In this document: one piece after another, positions 1-7,460 of the stretch
How the letters are laid out: each line of letters opens with the position of its first letter
How positions within the stretch are numbered: the stretch's first letter is position 1
Assembly: GCA_021733795.1 (NCBI GenBank)
Contig: JAIPKB010000022.1
Location: forward strand, 1 to 42,766
DNA length: 42,766 nt
Reading direction: 5' to 3'
Source: Akkermansiaceae bacterium
GTDB taxonomy: Bacteria > Verrucomicrobiota > Verrucomicrobiia > Verrucomicrobiales > Akkermansiaceae
Translations under genes and position numbers: made by a program
Notes under the pieces: generated by a model
What the model was told of the DNA's origin: nothing
The model's database searches: none
Seen by the model: only the letters and a program-made list of their open reading frames with translations

Positions 1-315
1 GTCGCCCATCGAGGATCCATTGGTGAAATGCACGGTCGGGAGGCCGCCGATCCCGGAAGCCACCACGGTCGGAGCGCCGTTATCACGGGTCATCTTGGCC
101 GCGCTTCCGTTCTTGTCGCGCCACTCGTTCACGGTGGAGCCGTCCAGCGTCATCGTGCTGGAATCGCTCGCATCCAAGTGAAGAGTCAGGCCAGTGGTGA
201 CGGGTGTGGCGCTGGCGGGAGCCGCCCCTAAATACATCGCCGCACCCATCGTCAAAGCGAGGGCGAGGTGCTTGAGGGTGTTTCTGATCGGTTGATCTGG
301 ATTCGGTGTCTTCAT
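1..315 (-). CDS. Secreted protein, N-terminal part (LamG-like?), cut by window edge
   Basis: The minus strand is open from an ATG at 315-313 through the left edge (105 codons, no stop). The first ~36 residues form a Sec signal peptide: basic start (MKTPNPDQPIRNTLKH), hydrophobic stretch (LALALTMGAAMYLGA), and an APASA cleavage-type motif. The mature part begins TPVTTGLTLHLDASD, followed by an NEWRDKNGSAAKM segment. This resembles the start of the concanavalin/LamG-like lectin domains common in verrucomicrobial secreted proteins (family knowledge). No other domain is visible because the gene is truncated. The role is unknown; a surface or carbohydrate-binding protein is likely. The ~680 bp upstream are non-coding. 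Confidence 0.75.
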   Translation of the reverse strand, partial: MKTPNPDQPIRNTLKHLALALTMGAAMYLGAAPASATPVTTGLTLHLDASDSSTMTLDGSTVNEWRDKNGSAAKMTRDNGAPTVVASGIGGLPTVHFTNGSSMGD

Positions 316-618
316 TGGTTTTTCTGGTTGGAGTTCATTCTGAGGGATTGTGGCTTGGGATGTTTGAAGTCCGGAGATGCGGGCGGATTGCGGGTTTGGT
401 GGTGGTTTGAGCTAGGAAATTGCTTGTCCAGGTTGGTGCGCATGAGGGGCTAAAGAGCGGTTCGGAGAGCAGGAGAATGGGGGTTGCGGGGGAAAGAGGG
501 GCGGGATAAGCTGATTTCTCCGCCCTGTCACGGTGAGCAGGGTGGATTCTCCGGTAAAACGGAAGGGTGATGGAGTTCATGGGACGTTCTTCTCAATCTC
601 GAGAATACGGTTTCCCCT

Positions 619-646
619 TCCCGCGCCAAGGAAAATCGGCGCGGGA
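619..646. other. GC-rich hairpin
   Basis: TCCCGCGCC (619-627) and GGCGCGGGA (638-646) form a perfect 9-bp stem around a 10-nt loop. No T-run follows on either strand, so it is not a classical intrinsic terminator. It may be a repetitive palindrome or an RNA structure. Confidence 0.45.
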
Positions 647-715
647 GCGATGAATTTCTCCGGAACGGGCTCGCCGGACCCCGCCGAAGCAGGGCACCCG
701 GAAGCAGGTTTCGGC

Positions 716-751
716 TCAGCCCACGGCAGCGAGCTTGCGTCCGCCCATCTG
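716..751. repeat. Dispersed 36-bp repeat, copy 1
   Basis: These 36 bp recur at 2606-2641 in the same orientation with two mismatches; both share the core AGCTTGCGTCCGCCCATCTG. The flanks differ, so this is a short dispersed element rather than part of a long duplication. Read on the minus strand it gives a frame with QMGGRKLAAVG, probably without coding meaning. Confidence 0.6.
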
Positions 752-996
752 CCCGAAGCGGGCGAGCACCTCGCGGGCGTCGCTGCGGGCGTGCCCCCCT
801 GTTACCCGCGCTGCGAGCCCCACTTTCGCTTGCCCATGCGCGCCAGCCCCGGTCGGAGAACGGAGGACAGAGAGCCTGGATCTTTCGCAAGAATCAGAAA
901 ATACGCGGAATTGTCTTGACGAGGCTGGCCCAAATGCCATTCTGAGCGTTTGGGGAGTTCTTCCATGAATCCGTCAACAACACGAAAGGAAATTGG

Positions 997-2148
997 ATGA
1001 AAACGATCATCAAGCAATGGATTGCGGGATGCGCAGTGATAGCTGCAGTCGCGGCGTTGAGCGCAGCCCCGCCCGCCCGTGCCGCCGCCCCGGCATGGCA
1101 TTTCGAGTGTTCCGGCGGTGTGCCGAACAAGCTCTGCTGGCAGACCAAGACTGACGAGACCTACGACCTCTGGCGGTCGGACGACCTTGCCGCCTGGATT
1201 CATGTCGAAGGCTATCCAAGAGCCGGCACCGGCGGGGTGATGGAACATCCGTTCACGGCGGGCACGCGGGGGTTCTTCAGGATTGCCTCCCAAGCAGCTG
1301 TGCCGGAGGGGTTCGCGCTGATCCCGGCGGGGAGTTTCCAGATGGGGGACCAGTCGAGCCCGCTGGTGGGATTCAGCGACGAGCTCCCGGTGCACACGGT
1401 GCAGGTGAGTGCGTTCTACATGGCGAAGTATGCGGTGACCAAGGAGGAGTGGGATGCGGTGCGGGCGTGGGGGCTGAACAACGGGTATGACATCAACGCG
1501 GCGGGAGTCTCCGGCAAGGGAACGAACCACCCGGTGCACAGCATCACCTGGTATGACATGGTGAAATGGTGCAACGCGCGGAGCCAGAAGGAGAATCTGA
1601 CGCCCTGCTACACAATGACGGGGTCCACCTACAAGGCAGGTCAAAGTGATGCCGTCGTCTGCAATTGGAACGCGACTGGCTATCGACTGCCGAGCGAGGC
1701 GGAGTGGGAGAAGGCGGCGCGGGGCGGGCAGAGCGGGAAGAATTTCCCATGGGGTGACTCGATCAAACACAGCAACGCAAACTACCGGGCGAACGGCAGC
1801 GCTTACAGCTATGACACAAGCGGATACACGAGCTACACCTACCACCCGACCTATGCGGTCGGCGGCTATCCCTACAGTTCTCCGGTGGGAAGCTTCGCGC
1901 CGAACGGGTATGGTTTGTACGACATGGCGGGCAACATGTGGGAGTGGTGCTGGGATTGGTCTGGGAGCTACCCGTCGACGTCGCAGACCGATCCGCGTGG
2001 TGCTTCTTCGGGCTCGCTCCGCGTGGGCCGGGGCGGCAGTTGGGACGACTACGCGATCAACTGCCGCGTCGCGATCCGCGGCTACGGCTACCCGACCGAC
2101 AGCTTCAGCAGCCTCGGGTTCCGCGTGGCCCGCAGTTCAGTCCCCTAG
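997..2148 (+). CDS. Secreted formylglycine-generating-enzyme (SUMF1/FGE-sulfatase) family protein
   Basis: 383 residues, with an AAAGGA-like ribosome site about ten bases before the ATG. Residues 1-30 are a Sec signal peptide (MKTIIKQW, then a hydrophobic core ending PPARAA). Residues ~31-103 form a small region (WHFECSGGV ... FFRIAS) often seen before FGE domains in this phylum. Residues ~105-383 are a complete FGE-sulfatase domain: FALIPAGSFQMGD, the AVTKEEWD helix, RLPSEAEWEKAARGG, YDMAGNMWEWCWD, RVGRGGSWDDY and a closing GFRVARS. A cysteine sits in the NCRVA segment. The paired cysteines of true sulfatase-activating enzymes are not both evident, so formylglycine synthesis should not be assumed; many relatives are ligand-binding or have unknown roles. 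It stands alone between non-coding stretches. Confidence 0.88.
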   Translation: MKTIIKQWIAGCAVIAAVAALSAAPPARAAAPAWHFECSGGVPNKLCWQTKTDETYDLWRSDDLAAWIHVEGYPRAGTGGVMEHPFTAGTRGFFRIASQAAVPEGFALIPAGSFQMGDQSSPLVGFSDELPVHTVQVSAFYMAKYAVTKEEWDAVRAWGLNNGYDINAAGVSGKGTNHPVHSITWYDMVKWCNARSQKENLTPCYTMTGSTYKAGQSDAVVCNWNATGYRLPSEAEWEKAARGGQSGKNFPWGDSIKHSNANYRANGSAYSYDTSGYTSYTYHPTYAVGGYPYSSPVGSFAPNGYGLYDMAGNMWEWCWDWSGSYPSTSQTDPRGASSGSLRVGRGGSWDDYAINCRVAIRGYGYPTDSFSSLGFRVARSSVP

Positions 2149-2264
2149 TAACAGCCGGAGCGAACGAATAGCCAAGTGAGAACCGGAGCGAAGCGGAGAT
2201 GGCCTGACACGAAAATCCGAAATCATCAGGCAAACGAACGCAGGCAATGAAGTGAGCGGAAGAG

Positions 2265-2364
2265 GGGGGATTTGGATTTTGGATGAGGGATTTTGGATGC
2301 GTCGAAAGGTCGAAGGTCGAAGGTCGAAGGTCGAAAGGTCGAAAGGTCGAAAGGTCGAAAGGTC
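2265..2364. repeat. Short tandem repeats (GTCGAA(A)G array and GATTTTGGATG pair)
   Basis: From 2301 to 2364 the sequence is eight head-to-tail 7/8-bp units, GTCGAAAG or GTCGAAG, ending in a partial GTC. Just before it, GATTTTGGATG occurs twice (about 2275-2299). Such microsatellite-like arrays occur between genes in Verrucomicrobiota and Planctomycetota. All frames crossing it code low-complexity arginine/serine strings, so it is non-coding. Confidence 0.85.
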
Positions 2365-2605
2365 CGGAAACGAAAGAGCCGGAGGCGGTCGCAAGGACTC
2401 GATCCTCCGGCGGCGGCGTGCTGGTGGATCCCTACATACCGGATTTTCCAGACAACGGGCATCCCGGAGGCTGGGATTTTGGCATTCATGTGGTTGATTC
2501 CACGCGGGTGGATGAGAAGGCGGAAACGATGATGGCTTGCAGTTGATCCATTGCCCCCGGGCATCCTGTTGTGGACACCCGGGAGCTGCGGATTTGTCGA
2601 TGGCT

Positions 2606-2641
2606 TCAGCCCACCGCAGCCAGCTTGCGTCCGCCCATCTG
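2606..2641. repeat. Dispersed 36-bp repeat, copy 2
   Basis: Second copy of the element at 716-751, same orientation, two mismatches. Its right end coincides with the point where the minus-strand secreted-protein frame stops looking like protein, so it marks or caused the truncation. Confidence 0.6.
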
Positions 2642-3073
2642 TCTCAGGAAACGTATTCTCTGCAATAGTTGCTAGAACCAGCACATCACGCTTCCTACCC
2701 ACCGCACTATTGAGATCCATCTGGTCCGTTTCCCCCTTATAATCGATTGATGTCACTGTGACGAAGTCACCAGCCGACAGGGGGCCTTTGATGCGCCTAT
2801 CGATGCGAAACCGAACAGTCGTGAGCCAACGATCGCCAATAAGGTGCGATACAACGACACGCTGTGGCACGCCCACAAAAATCAATGAGGCTTCATGGGC
2901 CAACCACCCAGGCGTGCTGCCGGAGGAAATAGCTGCGACAATATGCCCTGAGCAAAGCGCAATGATGATAGCGCTTAGGAGGGGTGTGGGCATTGGTGAT
3001 TTTTTTGGGCGTCAAAGCCACCGAGGACCGGCGGTTGAGCGGTGGTTGGATAGGAAATTGGGAGGCATGGCGG

Positions 3074-3349
3074 TCATTCGGTGCGCTGCCTTGTTCTCCT
3101 TGTGTATTTCGCGGGGGGTTCGTCACCCGGATCGGGGGGGACACTCGGAATCTTCTTCATGATTCGATCAAATGCTGCCAAGTCCGCACGCTCGGCCCGT
3201 GAACGAAGATAGTCAACGGTATCCAAGGATGATAGTTTCTCTGCGGCGGCGGTAATGAGGAATTGGTTCATTGAGTATCCCTCCCTGGCCGCAAGATCTT
3301 TGATTGCGTTGTGCAGGGAATTCGGAACACGGATCGACATGGTGGTCAT
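3074..3349 (-). CDS. Ribbon-helix-helix (HicB/CopG-like) antitoxin
   Basis: 91 residues. The N-terminus MTTMSIRVPNSLHNAIKDLA, then EGYSMNQFLITAAAEKLSSL, is the classic strand-helix-helix DNA-binding fold of CopG/HicB-type antitoxins (residues ~3-47). The tail (residues 60-91) is charged and proline-rich, as expected for the toxin-binding part. The start lies 4 nt after the stop of the PIN-domain gene, so the two are co-transcribed with the toxin first. It probably neutralises the PIN toxin and represses the shared promoter. An alternative start is M4 (3340). Confidence 0.8.
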   Translation of the reverse strand: MTTMSIRVPNSLHNAIKDLAAREGYSMNQFLITAAAEKLSSLDTVDYLRSRAERADLAAFDRIMKKIPSVPPDPGDEPPAKYTRRTRQRTE

Positions 3350-3353
3350 ATTG

Positions 3354-3761
3354 TTAAATCAGGTTAAGTGCTTGAGCTGGTGTGATAGCCCGAATCCCGA
3401 GGGACTCGGAACCTTTGAAATCTTTGATGTTGTGAGTGACAATGAGCGCGCAACCCGCCGCCGCTGCGAGCTCGATAACAAGATCGTCGTCCGGATCGGG
3501 AAGAAAAGGCCGCCATGTGTAAAAAATCTTCTGCGGATGAGCCATTCTGCACAATACATCGACCACAACCTGGATCTCTTCGGCGGTGAGTGCAGGCACG
3601 AGTCCCGGGCGTAGGGCGACGGATTCATACTCGATCGCCAGCGCCACCGACAGGGCGATCCTGATCTCTCCGTGGCGAACCGCCTGCAGAATTTCAAAGC
3701 TCGCACCAAGGTTGGAGTGAAGTGCCGATACCAGAACGCATGTGTCAATAACTGCATACAC
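3354..3761 (-). CDS. PIN-domain toxin (VapC-like ribonuclease)
   Basis: 135 residues from a GTG start at 3761, chosen because PIN proteins begin at the first beta strand (here M-YAVIDTCVLVSAL). The frame is open further upstream to an ATG at 3965, but that extension has no PIN-like sequence. The acidic metal-binding set is visible: D in VIDTCV, E in AIEYESVAL, and the DPDDDLVIELA cluster, followed by IVTHNIKDF near the C-terminus. Members of this family cleave RNA, often tRNA, in the cytoplasm. It precedes its RHH antitoxin by 4 nt, the reverse of the usual vapBC order. The module is less GC-rich than the large genes nearby, consistent with horizontal transfer. Confidence 0.8.
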   Translation of the reverse strand: MYAVIDTCVLVSALHSNLGASFEILQAVRHGEIRIALSVALAIEYESVALRPGLVPALTAEEIQVVVDVLCRMAHPQKIFYTWRPFLPDPDDDLVIELAAAAGCALIVTHNIKDFKGSESLGIRAITPAQALNLI

Positions 3762-3965
3762 GGCGGTATTATCGACGATACCACGGATTCCGCAAGAACT
3801 TTTTTGGAACGTGTATTCGCCGATCGGAGGGTAGATACTTTCTGGGATTGTGGCGAGCAAAATCCGCGTGGTCACCTTTTGAAGCATTGATTTCCAATGG
3901 TATGTGACTAAATTATTGTATCCCTGAGGGTCAGGGCTTCCTTTTCGTCCGGGACCGTTTATCAA

Positions 3966-4492
3966 ACAGATACGCCTTTCCGAAGTTGTCCTGACTTCTT
4001 GGATACCCGGAAATTCGATCAGAACGAAATACGCATTTATTTGTTGCCTATGGACAGTGTTTGGGAGAACATTGTACAGATGAACTCTTCACCGCATTCA
4101 TCCGGTCCGAAAAGATCCTTCAATTGGAGGGAGGATCTGGCGGCCTCACCTGATCTTTCCCGCAATGAGGTGCAGGCCTTCCGCTAGGCGGACCTGATCC
4201 TCTGCAGCGACCCGGCCTCGTATATTTCAGACCATGTTCAGTTCATTGCCCGGTAAAACCAAACCCATCATTTTCGACCAGTGGATTGCATTCGCCCTAT
4301 ACCAAAGTATGTCTATCGTGTTTTCCGGAATCCGGTAAGAATCAAACATATTATGGAAACCATCCTGCCTGTTCTTGACGCCCTTATGTGCGGGCACGTC
4401 GAAGCAACCTGCTCGCAGGCTTTCCGCGCCTAAGCCCCGGAACCCGGGTCGAGCCCATCCTCCCGCTCGTGAAATCGGTATAAACTCCTGCG
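3966..4492. other. AT-richer intergenic stretch, possible gene relic
   Basis: No convincing gene. A plus-strand frame ending at 4187 contains NWREDLAASPDLSRNEVQAF, which resembles the small 'WR-x-ELAASP' N-terminal domain seen before membrane or regulatory proteins in this phylum. It stops at once, so it is at most a relic. TATAAA at ~4479-4484 lies just upstream of the next gene and could be part of its promoter. Confidence 0.4.
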
Positions 4493-4777
4493 GTGAACAC
4501 GAAACCGAACCCGCACTGCGACATCCGCGCCAGCTTCGCGAAGGCGTTCAGCACTTGGCGACGAAGCAACAACATCCCTCTGAAGAAGGTCGCAACAGAT
4601 CTGGGGTTGTCAATCGCTACCATAAACTCCTGGGAACTGGGAAAGCGCTTTCCCACTGGGTTCAACTTCGAGATGCTGGCTAACTACACCGGACTGCCGC
4701 CATGCCGGTTGTTCTGTGTGATGGCCGAACATTGCGTGCCCGCTGATTGTCTGCTGGCGATGGGCAAGAAGCCCTGA
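4493..4777 (+). CDS. XRE/Cro-type helix-turn-helix protein
   Basis: 94 residues from a GTG start (no ATG fits). Residues ~14-60 form an HTH_XRE domain: FAKAFSTWRRSNNIPLKKVATDLGLS, then SIATINSWELGKRFPTG as the recognition-helix region. The C-terminal part (LPPCRLFCVMAEHCVPADC) contains several cysteines and is shared by a family of small HTH proteins I associate with Verrucomicrobiota (recalled, not searched). It probably acts as a cytoplasmic transcriptional regulator; the target is unknown. Its TGA stop (4775-4777) is also the left target-site duplication of the small inverted-repeat element that follows. Confidence 0.75.
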   Translation: MNTKPNPHCDIRASFAKAFSTWRRSNNIPLKKVATDLGLSIATINSWELGKRFPTGFNFEMLANYTGLPPCRLFCVMAEHCVPADCLLAMGKKP

Positions 4778-4952
4778 GAGCCTGTCTGAAAAATATCCAA
4801 AGGCAGGGACCCGACCTCCGGGCGGTCCGCGAGAATGGCAGGCGAATGACCGTCCATAGGGTGACGGTCCGGCTTTTCATGGGATGATTCATTCGCCTCT
4901 CATTCGCCGGACCGTTGCGGAGAACGGTCCCTGCCATTTTTCAGACAGGCTC
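4778..4952. mobile_element. MITE-like element with long terminal inverted repeats and TGA duplication
   Basis: 175 bp. The left end reads GAGCCTGTCTGAAAAAT, then a 7-bp interruption, then GGCAGGGACC (to 4811). The right end, GGTCCCTGCC + ATTTTTCAGACAGGCTC (4926-4952), is its exact complement without the interruption. TGA lies directly outside both ends (4775-4777 and 4953-4955), a 3-bp target duplication. The interior has no ORF of note, so this would be a non-autonomous element moved by a transposase elsewhere. The transcript would fold into one long hairpin. It sits exactly at the stop codon of the XRE gene and leaves the protein intact. Confidence 0.75.
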
Positions 4953-4979
4953 TGAGAGTCCGGTGCCGCACCCGGCGGG

Positions 4980-5000
4980 GATTACACTTTAAGTGTAATC
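4980..5000. promoter_or_regulatory. Perfect 21-bp palindrome, possible operator
   Basis: GATTACACTT, one T, and its exact complement AAGTGTAATC. It lies 23 bp upstream of the ATG at 5024 and 28 bp after the MITE-like element. Its symmetry and AT content suit a dimeric regulator's operator; without a T-run it is a poor terminator. Confidence 0.45.
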
Positions 5001-5023
5001 TTCCCTGTTGCCCTTCCTCTTGA

Positions 5024-6082
5024 ATGCCGCCAAAGTCTCCACGTCTCGGGTTTGGTGACCCTTGGGCTATGGCGGATATTGTCACATCTGGATTGTACCA
5101 TGCTTACAGCAGCCTCAGCTACTACGACGAAGCCAGTAATACTTATGAATTTCAGACTCATCCATCAGAGACAGTTTATGTTGATGAATCAACGCCGGCC
5201 GGCCACGCGGACTGGCAGTTCAATGGCAGCCCGGGTTACGGGAGCGCCGCCTCTTTAGGAGGGGTCGCAATTGATCTAACCTCCCTGTACATACATGGCG
5301 AGAATCATACAAATTGTAATGCTGCCGCTGGAGACCCTCGAATTGTCAATTTGGCCGCGGTGGGCAGTTGTTCGGCTGCAATTAGTCTTTCATCATCGTT
5401 CCCTTTTCTGTTCAAGGCGACCGGTGACATGGATTCGCTAGGCAGCGGCCAGGGTGCAATGCAGGTGGATGGGGTTGGCTGGCCTGGGAAATGGGCAATC
5501 ATTAAAAGCGGTTTCTACCCGGCACATCTTGAGGTTGCAGGTATAGATACCAGCATTACCTTACTCGGGCAAACATCGCACTCCAGTCAATTTGGCGAAA
5601 ATGGCCAAAAAAATGCTAATTGCTCTTTCTTGGCTCATTTGGAAGTGGACGAAAATGTTGTCATCCCGCCTTCGACAGTGACGCCCGCCTACTCACCGAG
5701 TCACGGATCGGTGTATCGCACGTTTACGGTGACGGTCATTGATGCCGGGTCCGGGATTCCTCCCCAGTTCTTGGGGGATACCGATTATGACGGCCAGGCT
5801 GACTGGCTGGAACTGGAGGCGGGTTCAAATGCGAATGACCCCGCCGACCGCTTCGAGGTGCAGAGCATCCAGCGTTCGGGTGACGACATGGTGATCTCTT
5901 GGCGTGGTGCCGGAGGTATCACCTATCAGGTCGAAAGCATTTCCCTCACCGGCGGTCCCTCCACGCCCGTCGGGGCGCCCATCACCGCCGCGGGAGCACG
6001 TCCGCTGCTTAGCGTCACCGACGCGGGCGTGCTCAATGCCCATATCAGCAGGTTCTACCGCGTGAAAGTCATCACGCCGTAG
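5024..6082 (+). CDS. Secreted-type protein of unknown function, possibly 5'-truncated
   Basis: 352 residues. No signal peptide is visible (start MPPKSPRLGFGDPWAMADIV), although the rest looks like an exported protein, so the 5' end may be lost or replaced. Residues ~20-230 are glycine/serine-rich with no family I recognise. Residues ~248-265 hold GDTDYDGQADWLELEAGS, a calcium-loop-like DxDxDG segment. Residues ~275-352 (FEVQSIQRSGDDMVISWRG ... GITYQVES ... FYRVKVITP) match the C-terminal beta domain that ends many verrucomicrobial secreted proteins. A second ATG (MADIVTSG, 5069) is possible. The function is unknown. Confidence 0.6.
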   Translation: MPPKSPRLGFGDPWAMADIVTSGLYHAYSSLSYYDEASNTYEFQTHPSETVYVDESTPAGHADWQFNGSPGYGSAASLGGVAIDLTSLYIHGENHTNCNAAAGDPRIVNLAAVGSCSAAISLSSSFPFLFKATGDMDSLGSGQGAMQVDGVGWPGKWAIIKSGFYPAHLEVAGIDTSITLLGQTSHSSQFGENGQKNANCSFLAHLEVDENVVIPPSTVTPAYSPSHGSVYRTFTVTVIDAGSGIPPQFLGDTDYDGQADWLELEAGSNANDPADRFEVQSIQRSGDDMVISWRGAGGITYQVESISLTGGPSTPVGAPITAAGARPLLSVTDAGVLNAHISRFYRVKVITP

Positions 6083-6160
6083 CCGATCCCTTCCCGGTCT
6101 CCGAGCCGAGCGCTGGCACTTGCATTTACCATTACCCGACGAAATCATTTTCGAGTTTCA

Positions 6161-6212
6161 AGTTGGGGGTTGGTGTTGGTGTTGTTGTTGGTGGTGTTGG
6201 TGGTGGTGGGGC
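6161..6212. repeat. G/T-rich simple repeat
   Basis: About 50 bp of GGT/GTT units (TTGGTGTTGTTGTTGGTGG and similar) in the gap after the secreted protein. It encodes only runs of Gly/Val/Trp and is non-coding. The rest of 6083-6257 shows nothing further. Confidence 0.75.
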
Positions 6213-6257
6213 CGGCCCGCGCCAGGGCGGACCGGAGCAGTTCGTCGGCCAGGCGGG

Positions 6258-6560
6258 TCATGGGTATCCGACGGCGCTGCCCTTTCCGGTAAAGGGCACG
6301 GATGACGTCGTCGGACAGCCGGGTGACATGATATCACTGCGTCCCGTATAATCGCTGCGGCGGCCGCTGCGGGCGGCCTTGGCGGCGTAATACGAGACGT
6401 TGCCGGCGGTGAACTTCCGGCCGGCCTTCTCGGCGCTGTCCATCATCCGCGCCGCCATCAGCGTCGCATCCTGGACAATTCCATCATCGTCTTCGCTGCC
6501 GATCTTCGAGATGGATCGGGCGGTTTTGCGCAGGCGCGGCCCGACTTCATTTACTAACAT
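6258..6560 (-). pseudogene. Sigma-factor-like gene fragment
   Basis: The minus frame from an internal ATG (6560; alternatives 6572, 6581) reads MLVNEVGPRLRKTARSISKI, then EDDDGIVQDATLMAARMMDS, then RKFTAGNVSYYAAKAARSGRR. The helix with EDDDGIVQDATL resembles sigma-70 region 2 (pattern 'a.DivQdtfl'). After SDIMSPG the sequence turns to unrelated CPTTSSVPFTGKG and ends at 6258, so the C-terminal half (including any region 4) is missing. The upstream extension to 6755 is low-complexity. I read it as the 5' fragment of a small sigma-like or phage-type regulator. Confidence 0.45.
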
Positions 6561-6584
6561 ACCTTCTAACATTGGGCTCATCAT

Positions 6585-7030
6585 TAGGGGGGGCTTTCGA
6601 TTGTTGTTGGTTGAAAGGCACCGGCACGACGGCCCCTCCGGGGAGCCTGCCGTGGCGATTGCCAGGGTGGCTCCTGCGCCCGCCGGAATGGCGGATGCGG
6701 GGGAGAGAGAGAGGGAGAGCGGGGCGGGGTATGGTTCGCAAGATTTCCGGATCATGCGGCCACGCCCGAGAAGGGGGGGTGTTCGATTACATATAACCTT
6801 GAACCGAGGGCTATTAGAGGAGGGCAGACGGATTCTGCCGTCGGCATGGACACGCGTCAGACATCCGCAACGTGTGGGAAAACTTCCCGTCCAGGCGCAT
6901 GGGCTACGCCTTCCACGAACCGGACTACGGCCACCCGGAATCGCCCGTTAGAAACTTTTCTGAAAAAAGTTGAAGATTTTTGTTGACCGATTCGTTATAT
7001 CATCGTAACACCGCGCCGCCAACACAAACC
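6585..7030. other. Gene-poor stretch with a short coding-like relic
   Basis: Plus-strand codons from about 6847 to 6972 read HASDIRNVWENFPSRRMG, then FHEPDYGHPESPVRNF, before a TGA. They look protein-like but have no start and no family I recognise, so they may be the 3' remnant of a lost gene. TTGACC at 6983-6988, 48 bp before the next ATG, could be a -35 box; the -10 (TAACAC, 7006) is poor. Confidence 0.35.
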
Positions 7031-7198
7031 ATGCGCTCAAACCATTCCATCCCCAATCAACCGCAGCCGACCCGGTGGTCGTCCTGTTCGGGGATCAACT
7101 TGCGCATGCGAGGGTTCCTGTTCGGCATTTCCTCCGACGGCGGCAAGCCGCAACCCGGTTTTGTCATGTGGTATCTTACCAAGGAGGCAGGCAGGTAG
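7031..7198 (+). CDS. Candidate small protein, 55 residues, unknown
   Basis: ATG at 7031 gives MRSNHSIPNQPQPTRWSSC, then GFLFGISSDGGKPQPGFVMW and a TAG at 7196-7198. No domain is recognised, no clear ribosome site precedes it, and the opposite strand is also open. In its favour are a possible -35 box upstream and an intrinsic terminator 40 bp downstream on the same strand, which suggests some short transcript ends here. Confidence 0.3.
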   Translation: MRSNHSIPNQPQPTRWSSCSGINLRMRGFLFGISSDGGKPQPGFVMWYLTKEAGR

Positions 7199-7237
7199 TT
7201 CAGAATCCGATTCACATCGACTTTTTCGAGCACCCTG

Positions 7238-7270
7238 CCCGCTACCAAGCCGGCGGGGTTTTTCTTTATT
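7238..7270 (+). terminator. Intrinsic terminator
   Basis: CCCGC (7238-7242), a 10-nt loop, GCGGG (7253-7257), then G and TTTTTCTTTATT. It would end transcription from the 7031 ORF and isolate the tRNA/rtcB unit downstream. Confidence 0.65.
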
Positions 7271-7356
7271 CCCCAAGGCCTGCGGGCCGATCCAAACCAA
7301 CCCCAAACCATTCAATATAATTACTGGAACAACTATCACAAACCAGAGGCTTCGTG

Positions 7357-7381
7357 TGCCATGATATAAGTTATCATGGCA
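7357..7381. promoter_or_regulatory. 10-bp inverted repeat upstream of the tRNA/rtcB unit
   Basis: TGCCATGATA (7357-7366) and TATCATGGCA (7372-7381) around a 5-nt centre TAAGT. It lies ~80 bp before the stem that encloses the tRNA. It could be an operator for a dimeric regulator or an RNA hairpin in the leader. Confidence 0.5.
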
Positions 7382-7460
7382 GCAAGGGAGGTGTGCCTGA
7401 AACACCGAAAGATCCGCCGTGAAAATTTCCTGCGGGTGCGAGTTCCTCACCGGACTGGCA

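Larger units (their letters stand above)
316..996. other. Intergenic stretch without a supported gene
   Basis: This stretch separates two divergent secreted-protein genes. The open frames in it are arginine/proline-rich on both strands and look like chance frames in GC-rich DNA. It holds a 9-bp hairpin (619-646) and one copy of a dispersed repeat (716-751). A TTGACG hexamer at 916-921 with CATTCT 17 bp later could be a weak promoter for the gene at 997; the -10 match is poor. Confidence 0.6.
2226..2993 (-). pseudogene. Secreted-protein gene, 3' end replaced by repeat DNA
   Basis: Open from ATG 2993 to 2226 (255 codons), but only the first ~117 residues look like protein. These are a signal peptide (MPTPLLSAIIIALCSGHIVA) and a domain of the type ASLIFVGVPQRV ... 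TVRFRIDRRIKGPLSAGD ... VLVLAT. That pattern is common in small bacterial secreted proteins that describe a secreted or exported load ('vKGplsaGd' motif; function unknown). At about 2641 the frame enters the dispersed 36-bp repeat and then the GTCGAAAG array, giving low-complexity sequence (RPFDLSTFRPSTFDLRP). The original 3' half therefore appears lost. It could still be translated as a chimera. Confidence 0.6.

Noticed and set aside
802..1845. 347-codon minus frame over the SUMF1 gene
   Set aside because: Antisense shadow of a clearly coding FGE domain, with no protein-like features.
2301..2364. CRISPR-like array
   Set aside because: Units of 7-8 bp without spacers form a plain tandem repeat, not repeat-spacer units; no cas genes are in the window.
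7183..7257. Possible second tRNA-like fold (GGCAGG ... CCTGCC)
   Set aside because: No proper T-arm, D-arm or acceptor pairing could be drawn; the 3' part is better explained as the intrinsic terminator at 7238-7270.
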